Shown: positions 16,601-25,840 of the stretch, in pieces | How the letters are laid out: every line of letters starts with the position of its first letter | How positions within the stretch are numbered: the first letter of the stretch is position 1 | DNA from: Pseudomonadota bacterium | Lineage (GTDB): Bacteria > Pseudomonadota > Gammaproteobacteria > Burkholderiales > Methylophilaceae | Length of the DNA: 55,844 bases | Direction of reading: 5' to 3' | Assembly: GCA_020053735.1 (NCBI GenBank) | Contig: JAGVMP010000014.1 | Location: 1-55,844, forward strand | Notes under the pieces: model-generated | What the model was told of the DNA's origin: nothing | Database searches by the model: none | Seen by the model: only the letters and a program-made list of their open reading frames with translations | Made by a program: the position numbers and the translations under genes

Positions 16601-17500
16601 TCAATAACCCAAGCTCTTTAAAGCCCTTTCGTCATCGGCCCAGCCGCCTTTTACTTTTACCCAAGTTTCTAGATAGACTTTACTGCCAAATAATTTTTCC
16701 ATATCTTGGCGCGCTTCAGTAGAAATCTGTTTCATTTTCTCACCATTTTTGCCAATCAGCATCGGTTTTTGGCTGTCTTTATCCACAATGATCGCGGCAA
16801 AAATACGCTTTAGATTTTTCACTGTTTCAAACTTCTCAATCTCTACTGTTACCGAGTAAGGCACTTCATCGCCCAGCAAACGAAATATCTTTTCACGAAT
16901 CATCTCCGCCGCTAAAAAACGCTCATTTTTATCGGTCAATTCATCTTCACCATACATTGCTTCTTGCTCTGGCAAATAGCGTCTGGTGGTTTCTAGCAAT
17001 TCGTCTAAATGCAGTGATTTTTTGGCACTAACCGGGATAATGCCAACAAACGGATGCAGCAAATCGAAGTCTTGAATGAGCGGCAACAAGTTATTTTTGT
17101 CGCCCATCAAATCGGCTTTATTAACCACCAGAATCACAGGCTTATCTTTTGGCAGCAGCTCTAATACTTTTCTATCCGCATCGCCCAGCTTCATTGGCTC
17201 GATGACAAATAGCACCACGTCCACTTCCGTGAGCACGGTGGTGACGGTTTTATTGAGCGTTTTGTTTAAGGCATTGAGGTGTTTTTGCTGAAAACCTGGC
17301 GTGTCTACAAACACAAATTGCGTATCTTCTGTAGTGTGAATGCCCAACAGGCGGTGCCGCGTGGTTTGTGCTTTACGTGAGGTAATGGCAAGCTTCATAC
17401 CCAAAATATGGTTGAGCAATGTCGATTTGCCGACATTGGGGCGGCCAACAATAGCCACAGTCCCACATCTAAAAGTGTCCGATTTAAGTGCTTGCTTCAT
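16601..17500 (-). CDS. era: GTPase Era
   Basis: Era is an essential GTPase that binds 16S rRNA in 30S assembly. G motifs are intact: GRPNVGKSTLLNHILG (G1, near residue 19), DTPGFQQKH (G3), NKADLMG (G4) and SAKKSLHLDEL (G5). The C-terminal KH domain carries GKNGEKMKQIST near residue 250. I start at ATG 17500, five bases after the rnc stop; an upstream TTG at 17524 would overlap rnc. The product is about 299 residues, as in E. coli (301). It is part of the lepA-lepB-rnc-era series. Confidence 0.95.
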   Translation of the reverse strand: MKQALKSDTFRCGTVAIVGRPNVGKSTLLNHILGMKLAITSRKAQTTRHRLLGIHTTEDTQFVFVDTPGFQQKHLNALNKTLNKTVTTVLTEVDVVLFVIEPMKLGDADRKVLELLPKDKPVILVVNKADLMGDKNNLLPLIQDFDLLHPFVGIIPVSAKKSLHLDELLETTRRYLPEQEAMYGEDELTDKNERFLAAEMIREKIFRLLGDEVPYSVTVEIEKFETVKNLKRIFAAIIVDKDSQKPMLIGKNGEKMKQISTEARQDMEKLFGSKVYLETWVKVKGGWADDERALKSLGY

Positions 17501-17504
17501 TTGA

Positions 17505-18185
17505 CTATTTTTTGCTTTCTGCAATTTGATTTATGGCCAGTTGCGCTGCTTGCTGCTCAGCGATACGTCGGCTACTGCCTTCGCCCACAGTGGTTATATT
17601 AAGCTTATTAATGACACATTGCATTTTAAAAGTTTGCGCATGCGCTTCACCATCAATGGCTAGCACATGGTAATCCGGCAATTCAATTTTTTTGCCTTGC
17701 AAATATTCTTGCAATTGCGATTTTGCGTCTTTATCAATCATTTTTGGATCGATATTGGCTAGTTTGTCAGCATAGAGTTTTAGCACGAGGACTTCGGCCT
17801 GTGCAAAACCACCATCGATATAGACCGCACCAATAATAGCTTCTAGGGCGTCTGCTAAAATAGATGGCCTGCGCCAGCCTGCACTTTTAAGCTCGCCCTC
17901 TCCTAGCTTCAGTTCATCACCAAGGTTTAAACTAAAAGCAATATCTGCCAAGCTAGACTCTTTGACCAGTTGCGCGCGCAAGCGACTTAAATCGCCCTCT
18001 GGTAACCGAGTAAAACGCAAGTAGAGCTGATGCGCGATAATAAAATTGAGTACGCTATCACCTAAAAACTCGAGGCGCTCATTATTGTTAGCGGCAAAAC
18101 TACGATGGGTAAGCGCTTGCAACAACAGCGCAGGATTTTTGAATTGATAGCCTAACCCCTTATTAATCAGGCTATCGAGCGACAT
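17505..18185 (-). CDS. rnc: ribonuclease III
   Basis: RNase III cuts double-stranded RNA, including rRNA precursors. The 226-residue protein has the signature NERLEFLGDSVLNFIIAHQL near residue 35, with catalytic Glu/Asp residues, and the second acidic cluster ADALEAIIGAVYIDGG near 110. A C-terminal dsRNA-binding domain (SQLQEYLQGKKIELPDYHV to the end) follows. Length matches E. coli Rnc (226). It lies between a DUF4845 gene and era. Confidence 0.96.
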   Translation of the reverse strand: MSLDSLINKGLGYQFKNPALLLQALTHRSFAANNNERLEFLGDSVLNFIIAHQLYLRFTRLPEGDLSRLRAQLVKESSLADIAFSLNLGDELKLGEGELKSAGWRRPSILADALEAIIGAVYIDGGFAQAEVLVLKLYADKLANIDPKMIDKDAKSQLQEYLQGKKIELPDYHVLAIDGEAHAQTFKMQCVINKLNITTVGEGSSRRIAEQQAAQLAINQIAESKK

Positions 18186-18196
18186 ATTGCAAAAGC

Positions 18197-18586
18197 TTAT
18201 TTAGCTGAGGTTGCACTAAAATCAAGCAGCACACTGGCGTTTGCAACAATAGGAATCGTCACTTGATAATCCACCGAAACCACACCGCCATTCACCACCA
18301 AATCTTTGCCTGTCACTACTGTAATATTATCTACAGCAGCAGATTTTCCAAACGCTTCTGCCACCGCTTTCTTATCACTCGTATCCGCAGAATTAGCTGC
18401 TTTTTTAATTGCGTTTTTCACGTTCATAAACTCGATGTAAGCTGGCAGCACTTTCATACCTACCACGGCAATACACACAATCGTCGCAATGACGATTATC
18501 AAGCCAATAAACGTCATGCCAGCTTGTTTATGTTGACCTGTTTTTTTATGATGACCACTTTTTTCAAGTTTAATGGTTGTCTGCAT
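18197..18586 (-). CDS. DUF4845 membrane-anchored protein
   Basis: The 129-residue protein has a Lys/His-rich N-terminus (1-22), then GMTFIGLIIVIATIVCIAVVGMKVLPAYIEF, whose first part resembles a type IV pilin-like N-terminal helix and acts as one membrane segment (about 24-45). The rest is a small extracytoplasmic domain. This is the DUF4845 family, which is found between lepB and rnc in many beta- and gammaproteobacteria, exactly as here. Its function is not established. It starts 11 bases after the lepB stop. Confidence 0.85.
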   Translation of the reverse strand: MQTTIKLEKSGHHKKTGQHKQAGMTFIGLIIVIATIVCIAVVGMKVLPAYIEFMNVKNAIKKAANSADTSDKKAVAEAFGKSAAVDNITVVTGKDLVVNGGVVSVDYQVTIPIVANASVLLDFSATSAK

Positions 18587-18597
18587 TTTTTGCTCCC

Positions 18598-19377
18598 TTA
18601 TTTTATCGCACTGCCAATACGGTTAAATTGGTCAAAATTCATCCAAATATAAAACGCCTTACCCACTAAATTCTTTTCTGGTACGAAGCCCCATACACGA
18701 CTATCAGCACTATTATCACGGTTATCTCCCATGGCAAAATAGCTGTTATCTGGCACCGTTATCGTCTCACCATCCTGCAGTTTAGCACCAGGCATGTCTG
18801 CATTATATCGATTTGGAATATCATGCACCAAAATATCATGCGGGACATCGCCTAATTGCTCTTTAGATTTGCGCGCGCTAATAATATTAGCACCTTGCAT
18901 TTCATATTCGTAATTATTTTCAAACGTCACATCCAGTTTTTTACCATTGATAATCAACTGCTTGTCTTGGTATTGAATTTTATCGCCTGGCACTCCCACC
19001 ACGCGCTTAATGTAATCAATTTTTGGGTCTGGCGGATAATGAAACACAATCACATCGCCGCGCTTTGGCTGATTCATTTCAACAAAAGTATTGTTTAAAA
19101 TAGGCACGCGCAAGCCATAAGTAAATTTATTCACCAAGATATAATCGCCTGCCAACAAGGTTGGCATCATCGAGCCTGAGGGGATTTTAAACGGCTCCAC
19201 CAAAAATGAGCGCAGTACAAACACCAATAAAATCACCGGGAAAAAGCTTTTCGCGTACTCCACATACCAGGGCTCATCCACACCAACCAAACGGTTTTTG
19301 CGCAGCACCAAAATATCCAGTAGCCAAATCAGGCCAGTCACTGCCAATATCACCACCATAAATAATGCAAAATACAT
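18598..19377 (-). CDS. lepB: signal peptidase I
   Basis: LepB removes signal peptides from exported proteins at the outer face of the inner membrane. The 259-residue protein has two N-terminal membrane segments (about 3-21 and 46-62). The catalytic Ser is in PSGSMMPTLLAGDYILVNKF near residue 72, the general-base Lys in DYIKRVVGVPGDKI near 125, and the conserved GDNRDNSADSRVWGFVP near 215. It follows lepA by 43 bases, the standard lepA-lepB order. Confidence 0.96.
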   Translation of the reverse strand: MYFALFMVVILAVTGLIWLLDILVLRKNRLVGVDEPWYVEYAKSFFPVILLVFVLRSFLVEPFKIPSGSMMPTLLAGDYILVNKFTYGLRVPILNNTFVEMNQPKRGDVIVFHYPPDPKIDYIKRVVGVPGDKIQYQDKQLIINGKKLDVTFENNYEYEMQGANIISARKSKEQLGDVPHDILVHDIPNRYNADMPGAKLQDGETITVPDNSYFAMGDNRDNSADSRVWGFVPEKNLVGKAFYIWMNFDQFNRIGSAIK

Positions 19378-19420
19378 ACTTAACCTTTATTTGTGTTCTA
19401 CGTTTACTTGCGCTCTATGT

Positions 19421-21214
19421 TTATTTGTCTTCAACTCTAAGGATTGCTAAAAATGCTTCTTGTGGAATTTCCACATTGCCCACTTGCTTCATGCGTTTTT
19501 TGCCTTCTTTTTGCTTATCTAACAATTTGCGTTTGCGTGAAACATCACCACCATAACATTTGGCAATGACGTTTTTACGCATGGCTTTTACCGTTTCGCG
19601 AGCAATAATGTTAGCACCAATACTGGCTTGTATCGCTACATCGAACATTTGACGTGGGATGAGCTCGCGCATTTTTGCAGCTACTTCACGGCCACGATAT
19701 ACACTATTGGCGCGGTGTACGATTAAGCTAAGCGCATCTACGCGCTCACCATTGACCATGATATCAAGCTTAACCAGATCTGCTGCACGAAACTCTAAAA
19801 ATTCGTAATCCATGCTGGCATAGCCGCGTGACACTGATTTTAATTTATCAAAAAAATCCAAAACAACTTCATTCAGCGGCATTTCGTAACTTAACATCAC
19901 TTGCCTGCCCATATATTGCATATTTTTCTGCACGCCGCGTTTGCCGTTGCATAGCGTCATCACAGGGCCGACATAATCTTGTGGCATCAGCAAATTCACG
20001 TTAATCACTGGTTCACGTGTCTCTTCAATGCGTGACGGCTCTGGCAAACGCGATGGATTTTCAATTTGCACTACACTGCCATCTTTTAGTAGCAGCTCAT
20101 ACACCACTGTAGGTGCAGTAGTAATCAAATCCATGTCATATTCGCGCTCTAAGCGCTCTTGCACAATTTCCATGTGCAATAAGCCTAAAAAGCCGCATCT
20201 AAAACCAAAACCCAAGGCGGTTGAATTTTCTGGCTCAAATAAAAGCGAAGCATCATTCAAGCTTAGCTTTTCTAAAGCCGTCCTTAATGCCTCAAATTGA
20301 TTTGACTCTACCGGATAAAGTCCTGCAAACACTTGCGGCTTCACCTCTTTAAAGCCTGCTAAAGGCTCGGCTGCTTGGCGGTCGGTGTGCGTTACCGTAT
20401 CGCCCACTTTGGCATCTTCCAGCGATTTAATGCCAGCAATAACAAAGCCCACCTCACCCGCAGACAGGGATGTTTTTTGCAAAGACTTTGGCGTGAATAC
20501 ACCGACTTGCTCGCACAAATGTTGCGCGCCTGTCGCCATTAAGCGAATTTTTTCTTTAGGCTTGAGTACACCATCAATCACCCGCACTAACATCACAACG
20601 CCAACATAATTGTCGAACCACGCATCAATCACCAATGCCTTGAGAGGCGCATCTACATTGCCCTTTGGCGGCGGTACTTTTTTAATCACGGCTTCCAGCA
20701 CATCACGCACACCCAAGCCAGTTTTGGCAGAGCACAGCACGGCGTCAGAGGCATCTACGCCTATCACATCTTCAATCTCTTGTTTCACGCGCTCAGGGTC
20801 AGCTGATGGCAAATCAATCTTGTTCAATACTGCCGTTACTTCTACCCCCAAATCCAGCGCAGTGTAGCAATTGGCCACACTTTGCGCCTCTACGCCCTGA
20901 CTGGCATCCACCACCAACAGCGCACCTTCGCAAGCGGATAAGCTGCGCGAAACTTCGTAACTAAAATCGACATGGCCAGGCGTGTCGATTAAATTTAAAT
21001 TGTAAATTTGGCCATCATCTGCCTTGTATTGCAGTGCCGCAGTTTGCGCCTTAATGGTGATGCCACGCTCGCGCTCAATATCCATGCTATCAAGCACTTG
21101 TGCTTCCATTTCGCGATCTTCCAAGCCACCACATAAATGAATAATGCGGTCAGCCAACGTCGATTTACCGTGGTCAATGTGCGCGATGATGGAGAAATTA
21201 CGGATGTTTTTCAC
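19421..21214 (-). CDS. lepA: elongation factor 4 (LepA)
   Basis: LepA is a ribosome-binding translational GTPase. The G1 motif [14 protein letters not shown]3 [16 protein letters not shown] and G4 [10 protein letters not shown] are intact, and the C-terminal LepA-specific domain ends [20 protein letters not shown] start at GTG 21214, which gives [17 protein letters not shown], the usual N-terminus, and about 597 residues (E. coli 599). An in-frame TTG at 21250 would add 12 residues and sit inside the hairpin region; no good ribosome-binding site supports either start. Confidence 0.95.
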   Translation of the reverse strand: MKNIRNFSIIAHIDHGKSTLADRIIHLCGGLEDREMEAQVLDSMDIERERGITIKAQTAALQYKADDGQIYNLNLIDTPGHVDFSYEVSRSLSACEGALLVVDASQGVEAQSVANCYTALDLGVEVTAVLNKIDLPSADPERVKQEIEDVIGVDASDAVLCSAKTGLGVRDVLEAVIKKVPPPKGNVDAPLKALVIDAWFDNYVGVVMLVRVIDGVLKPKEKIRLMATGAQHLCEQVGVFTPKSLQKTSLSAGEVGFVIAGIKSLEDAKVGDTVTHTDRQAAEPLAGFKEVKPQVFAGLYPVESNQFEALRTALEKLSLNDASLLFEPENSTALGFGFRCGFLGLLHMEIVQERLEREYDMDLITTAPTVVYELLLKDGSVVQIENPSRLPEPSRIEETREPVINVNLLMPQDYVGPVMTLCNGKRGVQKNMQYMGRQVMLSYEMPLNEVVLDFFDKLKSVSRGYASMDYEFLEFRAADLVKLDIMVNGERVDALSLIVHRANSVYRGREVAAKMRELIPRQMFDVAIQASIGANIIARETVKAMRKNVIAKCYGGDVSRKRKLLDKQKEGKKRMKQVGNVEIPQEAFLAILRVEDK

Positions 21215-21250
21215 GAGTATTTTTTGGTATCTTTTAGCTTTTACAAACAA

Positions 21251-21273
21251 GAAAGGCGCATTCAGCGCCTTTC
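21251..21273 (-). terminator. hairpin between mucD and lepA
   Basis: GAAAGGCGC and GCGCCTTTC form a perfect 9-bp stem with a 5-base loop, followed on the minus strand by a weak T-rich stretch (TTGTTTG). It lies 63-86 bases past the mucD stop and only about 37 bases before lepA, so it may be a leaky terminator separating the stress operon from lepA. Confidence 0.6.
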
Positions 21274-21336
21274 ATACGATTGCCAGCATTTTACAACAAA
21301 TGCCTGTTTTTCATCTAATTATTAATCTTCATCTAA

Positions 21337-22797
21337 CTATTTTGTTACTTTAATTGGCACATAGAGCGTGTTCTCGCCACGCAATACCAACACAGCCACT
21401 GTTTTACCTGCAGCTATCGCGTTAATTTGCTTGTTAAATAACTCCACACTTTGACTCTCTGAGTTATTCAAGCCCAAAATGACATCACCACGGCGAATGC
21501 CAGCTTGCGCGGCTGCACCAGCACTCTCTACTACTACCAAGCCGTTTTTACCATTGAGTTTTTTCTTTTGTTGTGGTGTCAGCTCTTTTAGCGTTAAGCC
21601 AATCTTATTAGCCTCAGCTTTCGCTGGCGCTTTGCCTGGCGTAATGGCTTCAACTGAATCTGTCGGCATTTCACCAACGCCAATATTGAGATTTTTAACC
21701 GCGCCTTTGCGCAACACTTCAACAGACACAACTTTACCTGGCTTGGTTGCACCCACTGCTCGGGGCAAATCGCTAGAACTGGTAATGACCTTACTATCAA
21801 ACTTGGTAATCACATCACCCGCAAGTAAGCCGCCTTTATCTGCAGGACTGTTTTTTTCTACGCCCGCAATCAGCGCACCATTAGTATTTTTCATACCAAA
21901 CGACTCTGCCAATTCTTTGGTCAGCTCTTGAATAGCTACGCCCAACCAACCACGGGTGATTTTGCCAGTGGCTTTAAGTTGGTTTGAAATATCAATCGCC
22001 ACATCAATCGGGATACTAAATGACAAGCCCATAGAGCCGCCACTACGACTATAAATTTGCGAATTGACACCGACCACTTCACCGCGCAAGTTATACAGCG
22101 GGCCACCCGAGTTACCAGGGTTAATGGCCACATCAGTCTGAATAAATGGCACAAAATTTTCTTGTGGCAGTGCACGACCTTTTGCACTAACAATGCCTTG
22201 CGTCATGGTGTTCTCTAAACCAAATGGAGAGCCTATCGCCGCCACCCACTCACCTACTTTTAGCGTGGCAGGGTCTCCAATCGTCGCTTTTGGTAAATTT
22301 GTCGCTTCAATTTTAATCAGAGCCACATCGGTACGTTTATCGGCACCAATAATTTTGGCCTTAAACTCACGCTTATCAGACAACTTCACCAACACTTCAT
22401 CAGCCTCGTTTATCACGTGCGCATTGGTGAGAATGTAGCCATCGTTGCTAATAATAAATCCTGAACCCAGAGACTGTGATTTATATTCTTGCCCACCTTG
22501 GCCGCCCTGCCCAGGCACACCTGGGATACCAAACCGCTTAAAGAACTCTTGTAGGTTTTCATCATTCTCCATACCAGGAAATGGAAATGCAGCACCACCA
22601 GTTTGTGCCACTTGTGTGACGCTAATATTCACTACCTCAGCGCCATGCTTTTCGGCCAGTTCGGTAAAATCAGGTAAAATGCCTACTGCACCAGCTTGGC
22701 TGGTACTGATAAATGCAAATAATAAGGTGGCTGCTGATGCCCATTTACTTAAATTTAACTTATATAAAGTTAGCTGGCTAAAACTCAAATTTAACAT
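21337..22797 (-). CDS. mucD: DegQ/MucD-type periplasmic serine protease
   Basis: This HtrA-family protease of 486 residues degrades misfolded envelope proteins. It has an N-terminal signal peptide (about 1-36, ending in STSQA-G), the catalytic triad His in LTNAHVINEAD, Asp in DKRTDVALIKIEA and Ser in AINPGNSGGPLYNLRG, and two C-terminal PDZ domains (GWLGVAIQELTKE and LTLKELTPQQ regions). It is the last gene of rpoE-rseA-rseB-rseC-mucD, matching the algU-mucABCD arrangement of pseudomonads. Regulation through RpoE is inferred from this context. Confidence 0.94.
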   Translation of the reverse strand: MLNLSFSQLTLYKLNLSKWASAATLLFAFISTSQAGAVGILPDFTELAEKHGAEVVNISVTQVAQTGGAAFPFPGMENDENLQEFFKRFGIPGVPGQGGQGGQEYKSQSLGSGFIISNDGYILTNAHVINEADEVLVKLSDKREFKAKIIGADKRTDVALIKIEATNLPKATIGDPATLKVGEWVAAIGSPFGLENTMTQGIVSAKGRALPQENFVPFIQTDVAINPGNSGGPLYNLRGEVVGVNSQIYSRSGGSMGLSFSIPIDVAIDISNQLKATGKITRGWLGVAIQELTKELAESFGMKNTNGALIAGVEKNSPADKGGLLAGDVITKFDSKVITSSSDLPRAVGATKPGKVVSVEVLRKGAVKNLNIGVGEMPTDSVEAITPGKAPAKAEANKIGLTLKELTPQQKKKLNGKNGLVVVESAGAAAQAGIRRGDVILGLNNSESQSVELFNKQINAIAAGKTVAVLVLRGENTLYVPIKVTK

Positions 22798-22861
22798 CTA
22801 AAAATTTTCCTTAAAAATAACTAAAATATCTTAACAAGTTCTTAATTTGCAATTTCTTAAT

Positions 22862-23335
22862 TTAACTCGCCACTAATTCATCAGTCGCTAATCTCAAAAT
22901 TACAGGTTGCTGCAACCTAAAATAACTACTGGACACCGTATGGCCTTTTACCCACAATAAACCTAACGCCAAGCCAACAGCCGCACCCAACATGGCACCT
23001 AGCTCGGTCGCACTAAACTGCTTTGCTAATATGGCGCCAATTAGCATGGTTGCAAGTGGCAGCATATAAAGCAACATGGCACTTTTTAACAGCGCCTTCT
23101 CGTTAATCCCCACGATAACGCTGTCACCCACTTTTGCGTTGATACGATTTTGCGCTTTAAAGGCAGTAGATTGATGGGCAAACAACTTGCCCCAAATCGA
23201 GTTGCCGCAGCCGCGAGTTTGACCGCACAAACCACAAGCGGTTTTGCGTTCAATTTCTAGTGTTGCGGTAGTGCTTGCTGTGAAATCGCTCGAAGCATTA
23301 TCAAGCGAGAGGATAACTGCGCGTTCTTCAATCAT
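22862..23335 (-). CDS. rseC: RseC/MucC family inner-membrane protein
   Basis: The 157-residue protein has a cytoplasmic N-terminal part with the family's cysteine cluster ACGLCGQTRGCG near residue 33, VGDSVIVGINEKALLKSAML near 71, and two membrane segments (about 84-103 and 107-125). RseC proteins modulate sigma-E activity and take part in the SoxR-reducing system in enterobacteria. Position between rseB and mucD agrees with this. The gap to mucD is 64 bases. Confidence 0.88.
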   Translation of the reverse strand: MIEERAVILSLDNASSDFTASTTATLEIERKTACGLCGQTRGCGNSIWGKLFAHQSTAFKAQNRINAKVGDSVIVGINEKALLKSAMLLYMLPLATMLIGAILAKQFSATELGAMLGAAVGLALGLLWVKGHTVSSSYFRLQQPVILRLATDELVAS

Positions 23336-23367
23336 AAGCGGCTGACTTAATTACTTGTTAAGGTTGT

Positions 23368-24363
23368 CTATTTATTAGCTGCGGTTTGTTTTTTAAAGCT
23401 TACCGCTTTGGCAATTTGCATCACAGTGGCAGGCGGCACTTCGCCCACTACAGTAATCTGGTAGCCATCCATCACATGCGCGCAAACATTGGTAGAACCG
23501 ATACCCATACGACCCGTTTTGGGACGCATGCCTTTGTTAAGTGGCTCGATAAACAGTGAAACAGAACTGATGCCGTCTGAAAAGATCATCTGATCGACAG
23601 GCGTCGCTTTACCTGGCACGACCAATGCACGATGATCCACTTTCACATAACCTACAGGCAATTCCGCTACTATCCAATCACTGTCTACGTGATTAACAGC
23701 GGTTTTATCTTGCATTTCATAGCTTTTGCTGACATCAATTTTGGGCTGAAACCAATTCACATCTTGCGAATTAAGCGTGCTGAGTTGAGTAAATTCAATT
23801 TGTTCTAGTGTTTTATTTTTACTATCCACCAGCGTCATTTTCAGCAACAACCCATATTCGGTATCAGTCCAAATTTTGTAGCTATACCGTAAAGCGTCAT
23901 TTGAAACCAAATCAATCATCTGCGCCTCGCGCCCAGCAATATATTCTTTGGCGCCAAGTGTTGCGCTGTAACTGGCTTTAATAGCACGCAAATCGGTAGG
24001 CAACATGGCAGGGAACAAGTTTTGGCCACGACGTTTTTCGATGACCATTTTTTGATTATTTTGGCGCATGATGACAATATCATTGCCCTGACTATATACC
24101 TCGCGTGGCTGATTAGCTTGCGAGCTGGATGCTTGCGTATTATTGTCTAGCACTACATTGCGCGTCATTTCGCGGCCTGCGTTGTTCATATGCGTAATTT
24201 GCACCGAGCTTTTTTGTTTGCCATTTTGATAAACAAATACGCCTTGATAATTTAGCTCGCGTGCCGCGTAAGCACTTTTTTGCAAATTCAGCCATGCATC
24301 ATCTGCGGCCAAGCTGGAAATGCTCAACAAACTTAAAAATAGTGCGCCAATAAAACGCAACAT
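23368..24363 (-). CDS. rseB: periplasmic sigma-E regulator RseB/MucB
   Basis: RseB binds the periplasmic part of the anti-sigma factor RseA and protects it from proteolysis. The 331-residue protein has a signal peptide (1-19, ending SSLAA), the N-terminal LolA-like domain (AARELNYQGVFVYQNG near 33) and the C-terminal domain with SDGISSVSLFIEP near 259. It begins two bases after the rseA stop codon, so the two are translated together. Confidence 0.92.
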   Translation of the reverse strand: MLRFIGALFLSLLSISSLAADDAWLNLQKSAYAARELNYQGVFVYQNGKQKSSVQITHMNNAGREMTRNVVLDNNTQASSSQANQPREVYSQGNDIVIMRQNNQKMVIEKRRGQNLFPAMLPTDLRAIKASYSATLGAKEYIAGREAQMIDLVSNDALRYSYKIWTDTEYGLLLKMTLVDSKNKTLEQIEFTQLSTLNSQDVNWFQPKIDVSKSYEMQDKTAVNHVDSDWIVAELPVGYVKVDHRALVVPGKATPVDQMIFSDGISSVSLFIEPLNKGMRPKTGRMGIGSTNVCAHVMDGYQITVVGEVPPATVMQIAKAVSFKKQTAANK

Positions 24364-24365
24364 TA

Positions 24366-24851
24366 TTACTTAGACTCCGTGAAGCTGGCAGTTTGAATAT
24401 AGTAAGCCGCACCATTGGGGGCAGCAGCTTGGTGCGCTTGCAGGTATTCAGTAGGTACACTTTGTGCAATTTCTACTGGCATCAACTCTTCAGTTTGATT
24501 CAGTTGCAGCACCATGACACCCACAAACATCACCGCAGCTACAGATGCTGCAATCGACCAAAATTTTCCACTACGAGTTGCAGTTAATCTAGTCTCAGGT
24601 GCTGACACCATATCAGTGCGTTCTTGTAGCCTATTAGGCGCAAATACAATAGGCTCGTTTTCTAGTGCACCCATCACACGACTACTTAAACTATGGTGCG
24701 TATTCATTTCACCACGCATGGCATCACCAATTAAATGATAATGTGCCCAACATTGTTTAAGCTCGCCGCCCGCCTTGGCAGAAGCAATCAAATGGTCGGC
24801 GCTATCGATTTCTAGCTCACCATCTATTAATGCAGATAACTGATCTTTCAT
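24366..24851 (-). CDS. rseA: anti-sigma-E factor RseA/MucA
   Basis: The 161-residue protein begins MKDQLSALIDGELEIDSAD, the anti-sigma domain typical of RseA, continues with CWAHYHLIGDAMRGEM near 34, and has one membrane segment at about 98-113 (SIAASVAAVMFVGVMVLQL). The periplasmic tail is short. It holds RpoE inactive until cleaved under envelope stress. The gap to rpoE is 61 bases. Confidence 0.92.
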   Translation of the reverse strand: MKDQLSALIDGELEIDSADHLIASAKAGGELKQCWAHYHLIGDAMRGEMNTHHSLSSRVMGALENEPIVFAPNRLQERTDMVSAPETRLTATRSGKFWSIAASVAAVMFVGVMVLQLNQTEELMPVEIAQSVPTEYLQAHQAAAPNGAAYYIQTASFTESK

Positions 24852-24912
24852 ACTGACCTCTAAAAACTAAAATATTAAGATTAAATACTTAACAAAAACT
24901 ACCCGTTAACAA

Positions 24913-25719
24913 CTACCAACGCTTACCTTCTTTAGCATCCAACAACGGTTTCAACTTTTCTGATATGGTCTCGCGCGCTCTAAAAATACGCGACCTCACC
25001 GTGCCAATTGGGCACTGCATCAAGGTGGCGATCTCTTCATAGCTTAGGCCTTCTAACTCACGCAACGTAATCGCTGTGCGTAACTCCTCAGGTAAAGCCG
25101 CCACTGTGTCGTTAACTGTTTGCGCAATCTGCTTAGTCATTAAAGCAGTTTCCGGCGTATCGGTGGTGCGCATTTCGTAACCACCTTCAAAATTCTCTAC
25201 ATCTTCAATCTCAACTTCTTGCATCACTTGCGGCCTGCGCCCCATCGAAACCAAGTAGTTTTTAGCGGTGTTAATGCCAATACGGTACAGCCAAGTGTAA
25301 AACGCGCTATCACCCCTAAAATTGGGCAAGGCACGATAAGCCTTAATAAATGACTCTTGCACTACATCTTCCACTTCCGCTTGGTCGCGTATCATGCGCC
25401 CAAGCAAGCGCCCAAGCTTGCGGTGATACTTTTCCACCAACAAACCAAACGCTTTTTTATCGCCTTGTTGTGCGCGAACCACCAAAATTTGGTCTAGCTC
25501 GCGGTTGCCTGCGCTGCCACTTGCAACTGCAGTTGGCGCTCTAGACGAGTCGATTACCAATTCACTTGGCGGCTCCATAGGCTTATCTGCCATTGAGGTA
25601 CTGCTCCCTGTTTCAGGCTTAACATAGCCTGCTTTTATCTCAGCGGTATTATAACCCTGATGCGCAGGTTGCACGAAACTTGTACGGGCCAATTCCTCAA
25701 TTTTAGTCGTTCTAAACAT
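24913..25719 (-). CDS. rpoE: RNA polymerase sigma factor RpoE (ECF sigma-24) with N-terminal extension
   Basis: The conserved ECF sigma factor occupies residues 73-268: region 2 (LVVRAQQGDKKAFGLLVEKY, then IRDQAEVEDVVQESFIKAYR) and region 4 (LPEELRTAITLRELEGLSYE, then MQCPIGTVRSRIFRARE). Typical RpoE is about 190-200 residues; here about 70 extra residues precede region 2. The ATG at 25719 has an excellent ribosome-binding site (GGAGG seven bases upstream), while the internal ATG at 25593 has a weaker one (GGGAG, ten bases), so the longer form is preferred. A GAACTA-N17-TCTTT sequence upstream may be a self-recognised promoter, but this is weak. Confidence 0.92.
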   Translation of the reverse strand: MFRTTKIEELARTSFVQPAHQGYNTAEIKAGYVKPETGSSTSMADKPMEPPSELVIDSSRAPTAVASGSAGNRELDQILVVRAQQGDKKAFGLLVEKYHRKLGRLLGRMIRDQAEVEDVVQESFIKAYRALPNFRGDSAFYTWLYRIGINTAKNYLVSMGRRPQVMQEVEIEDVENFEGGYEMRTTDTPETALMTKQIAQTVNDTVAALPEELRTAITLRELEGLSYEEIATLMQCPIGTVRSRIFRARETISEKLKPLLDAKEGKRW

Positions 25720-25840
25720 CTATATTCCTCCAGCATTTACAGTAAAGTAGCGCTATTTTTACAGCCGGGCAGTAATAACACCTAGCTTATGGTTAAAGAC
25801 CTAGCTAAACTCTTAATAGTTCATTCATTTTTTAGCCCTC

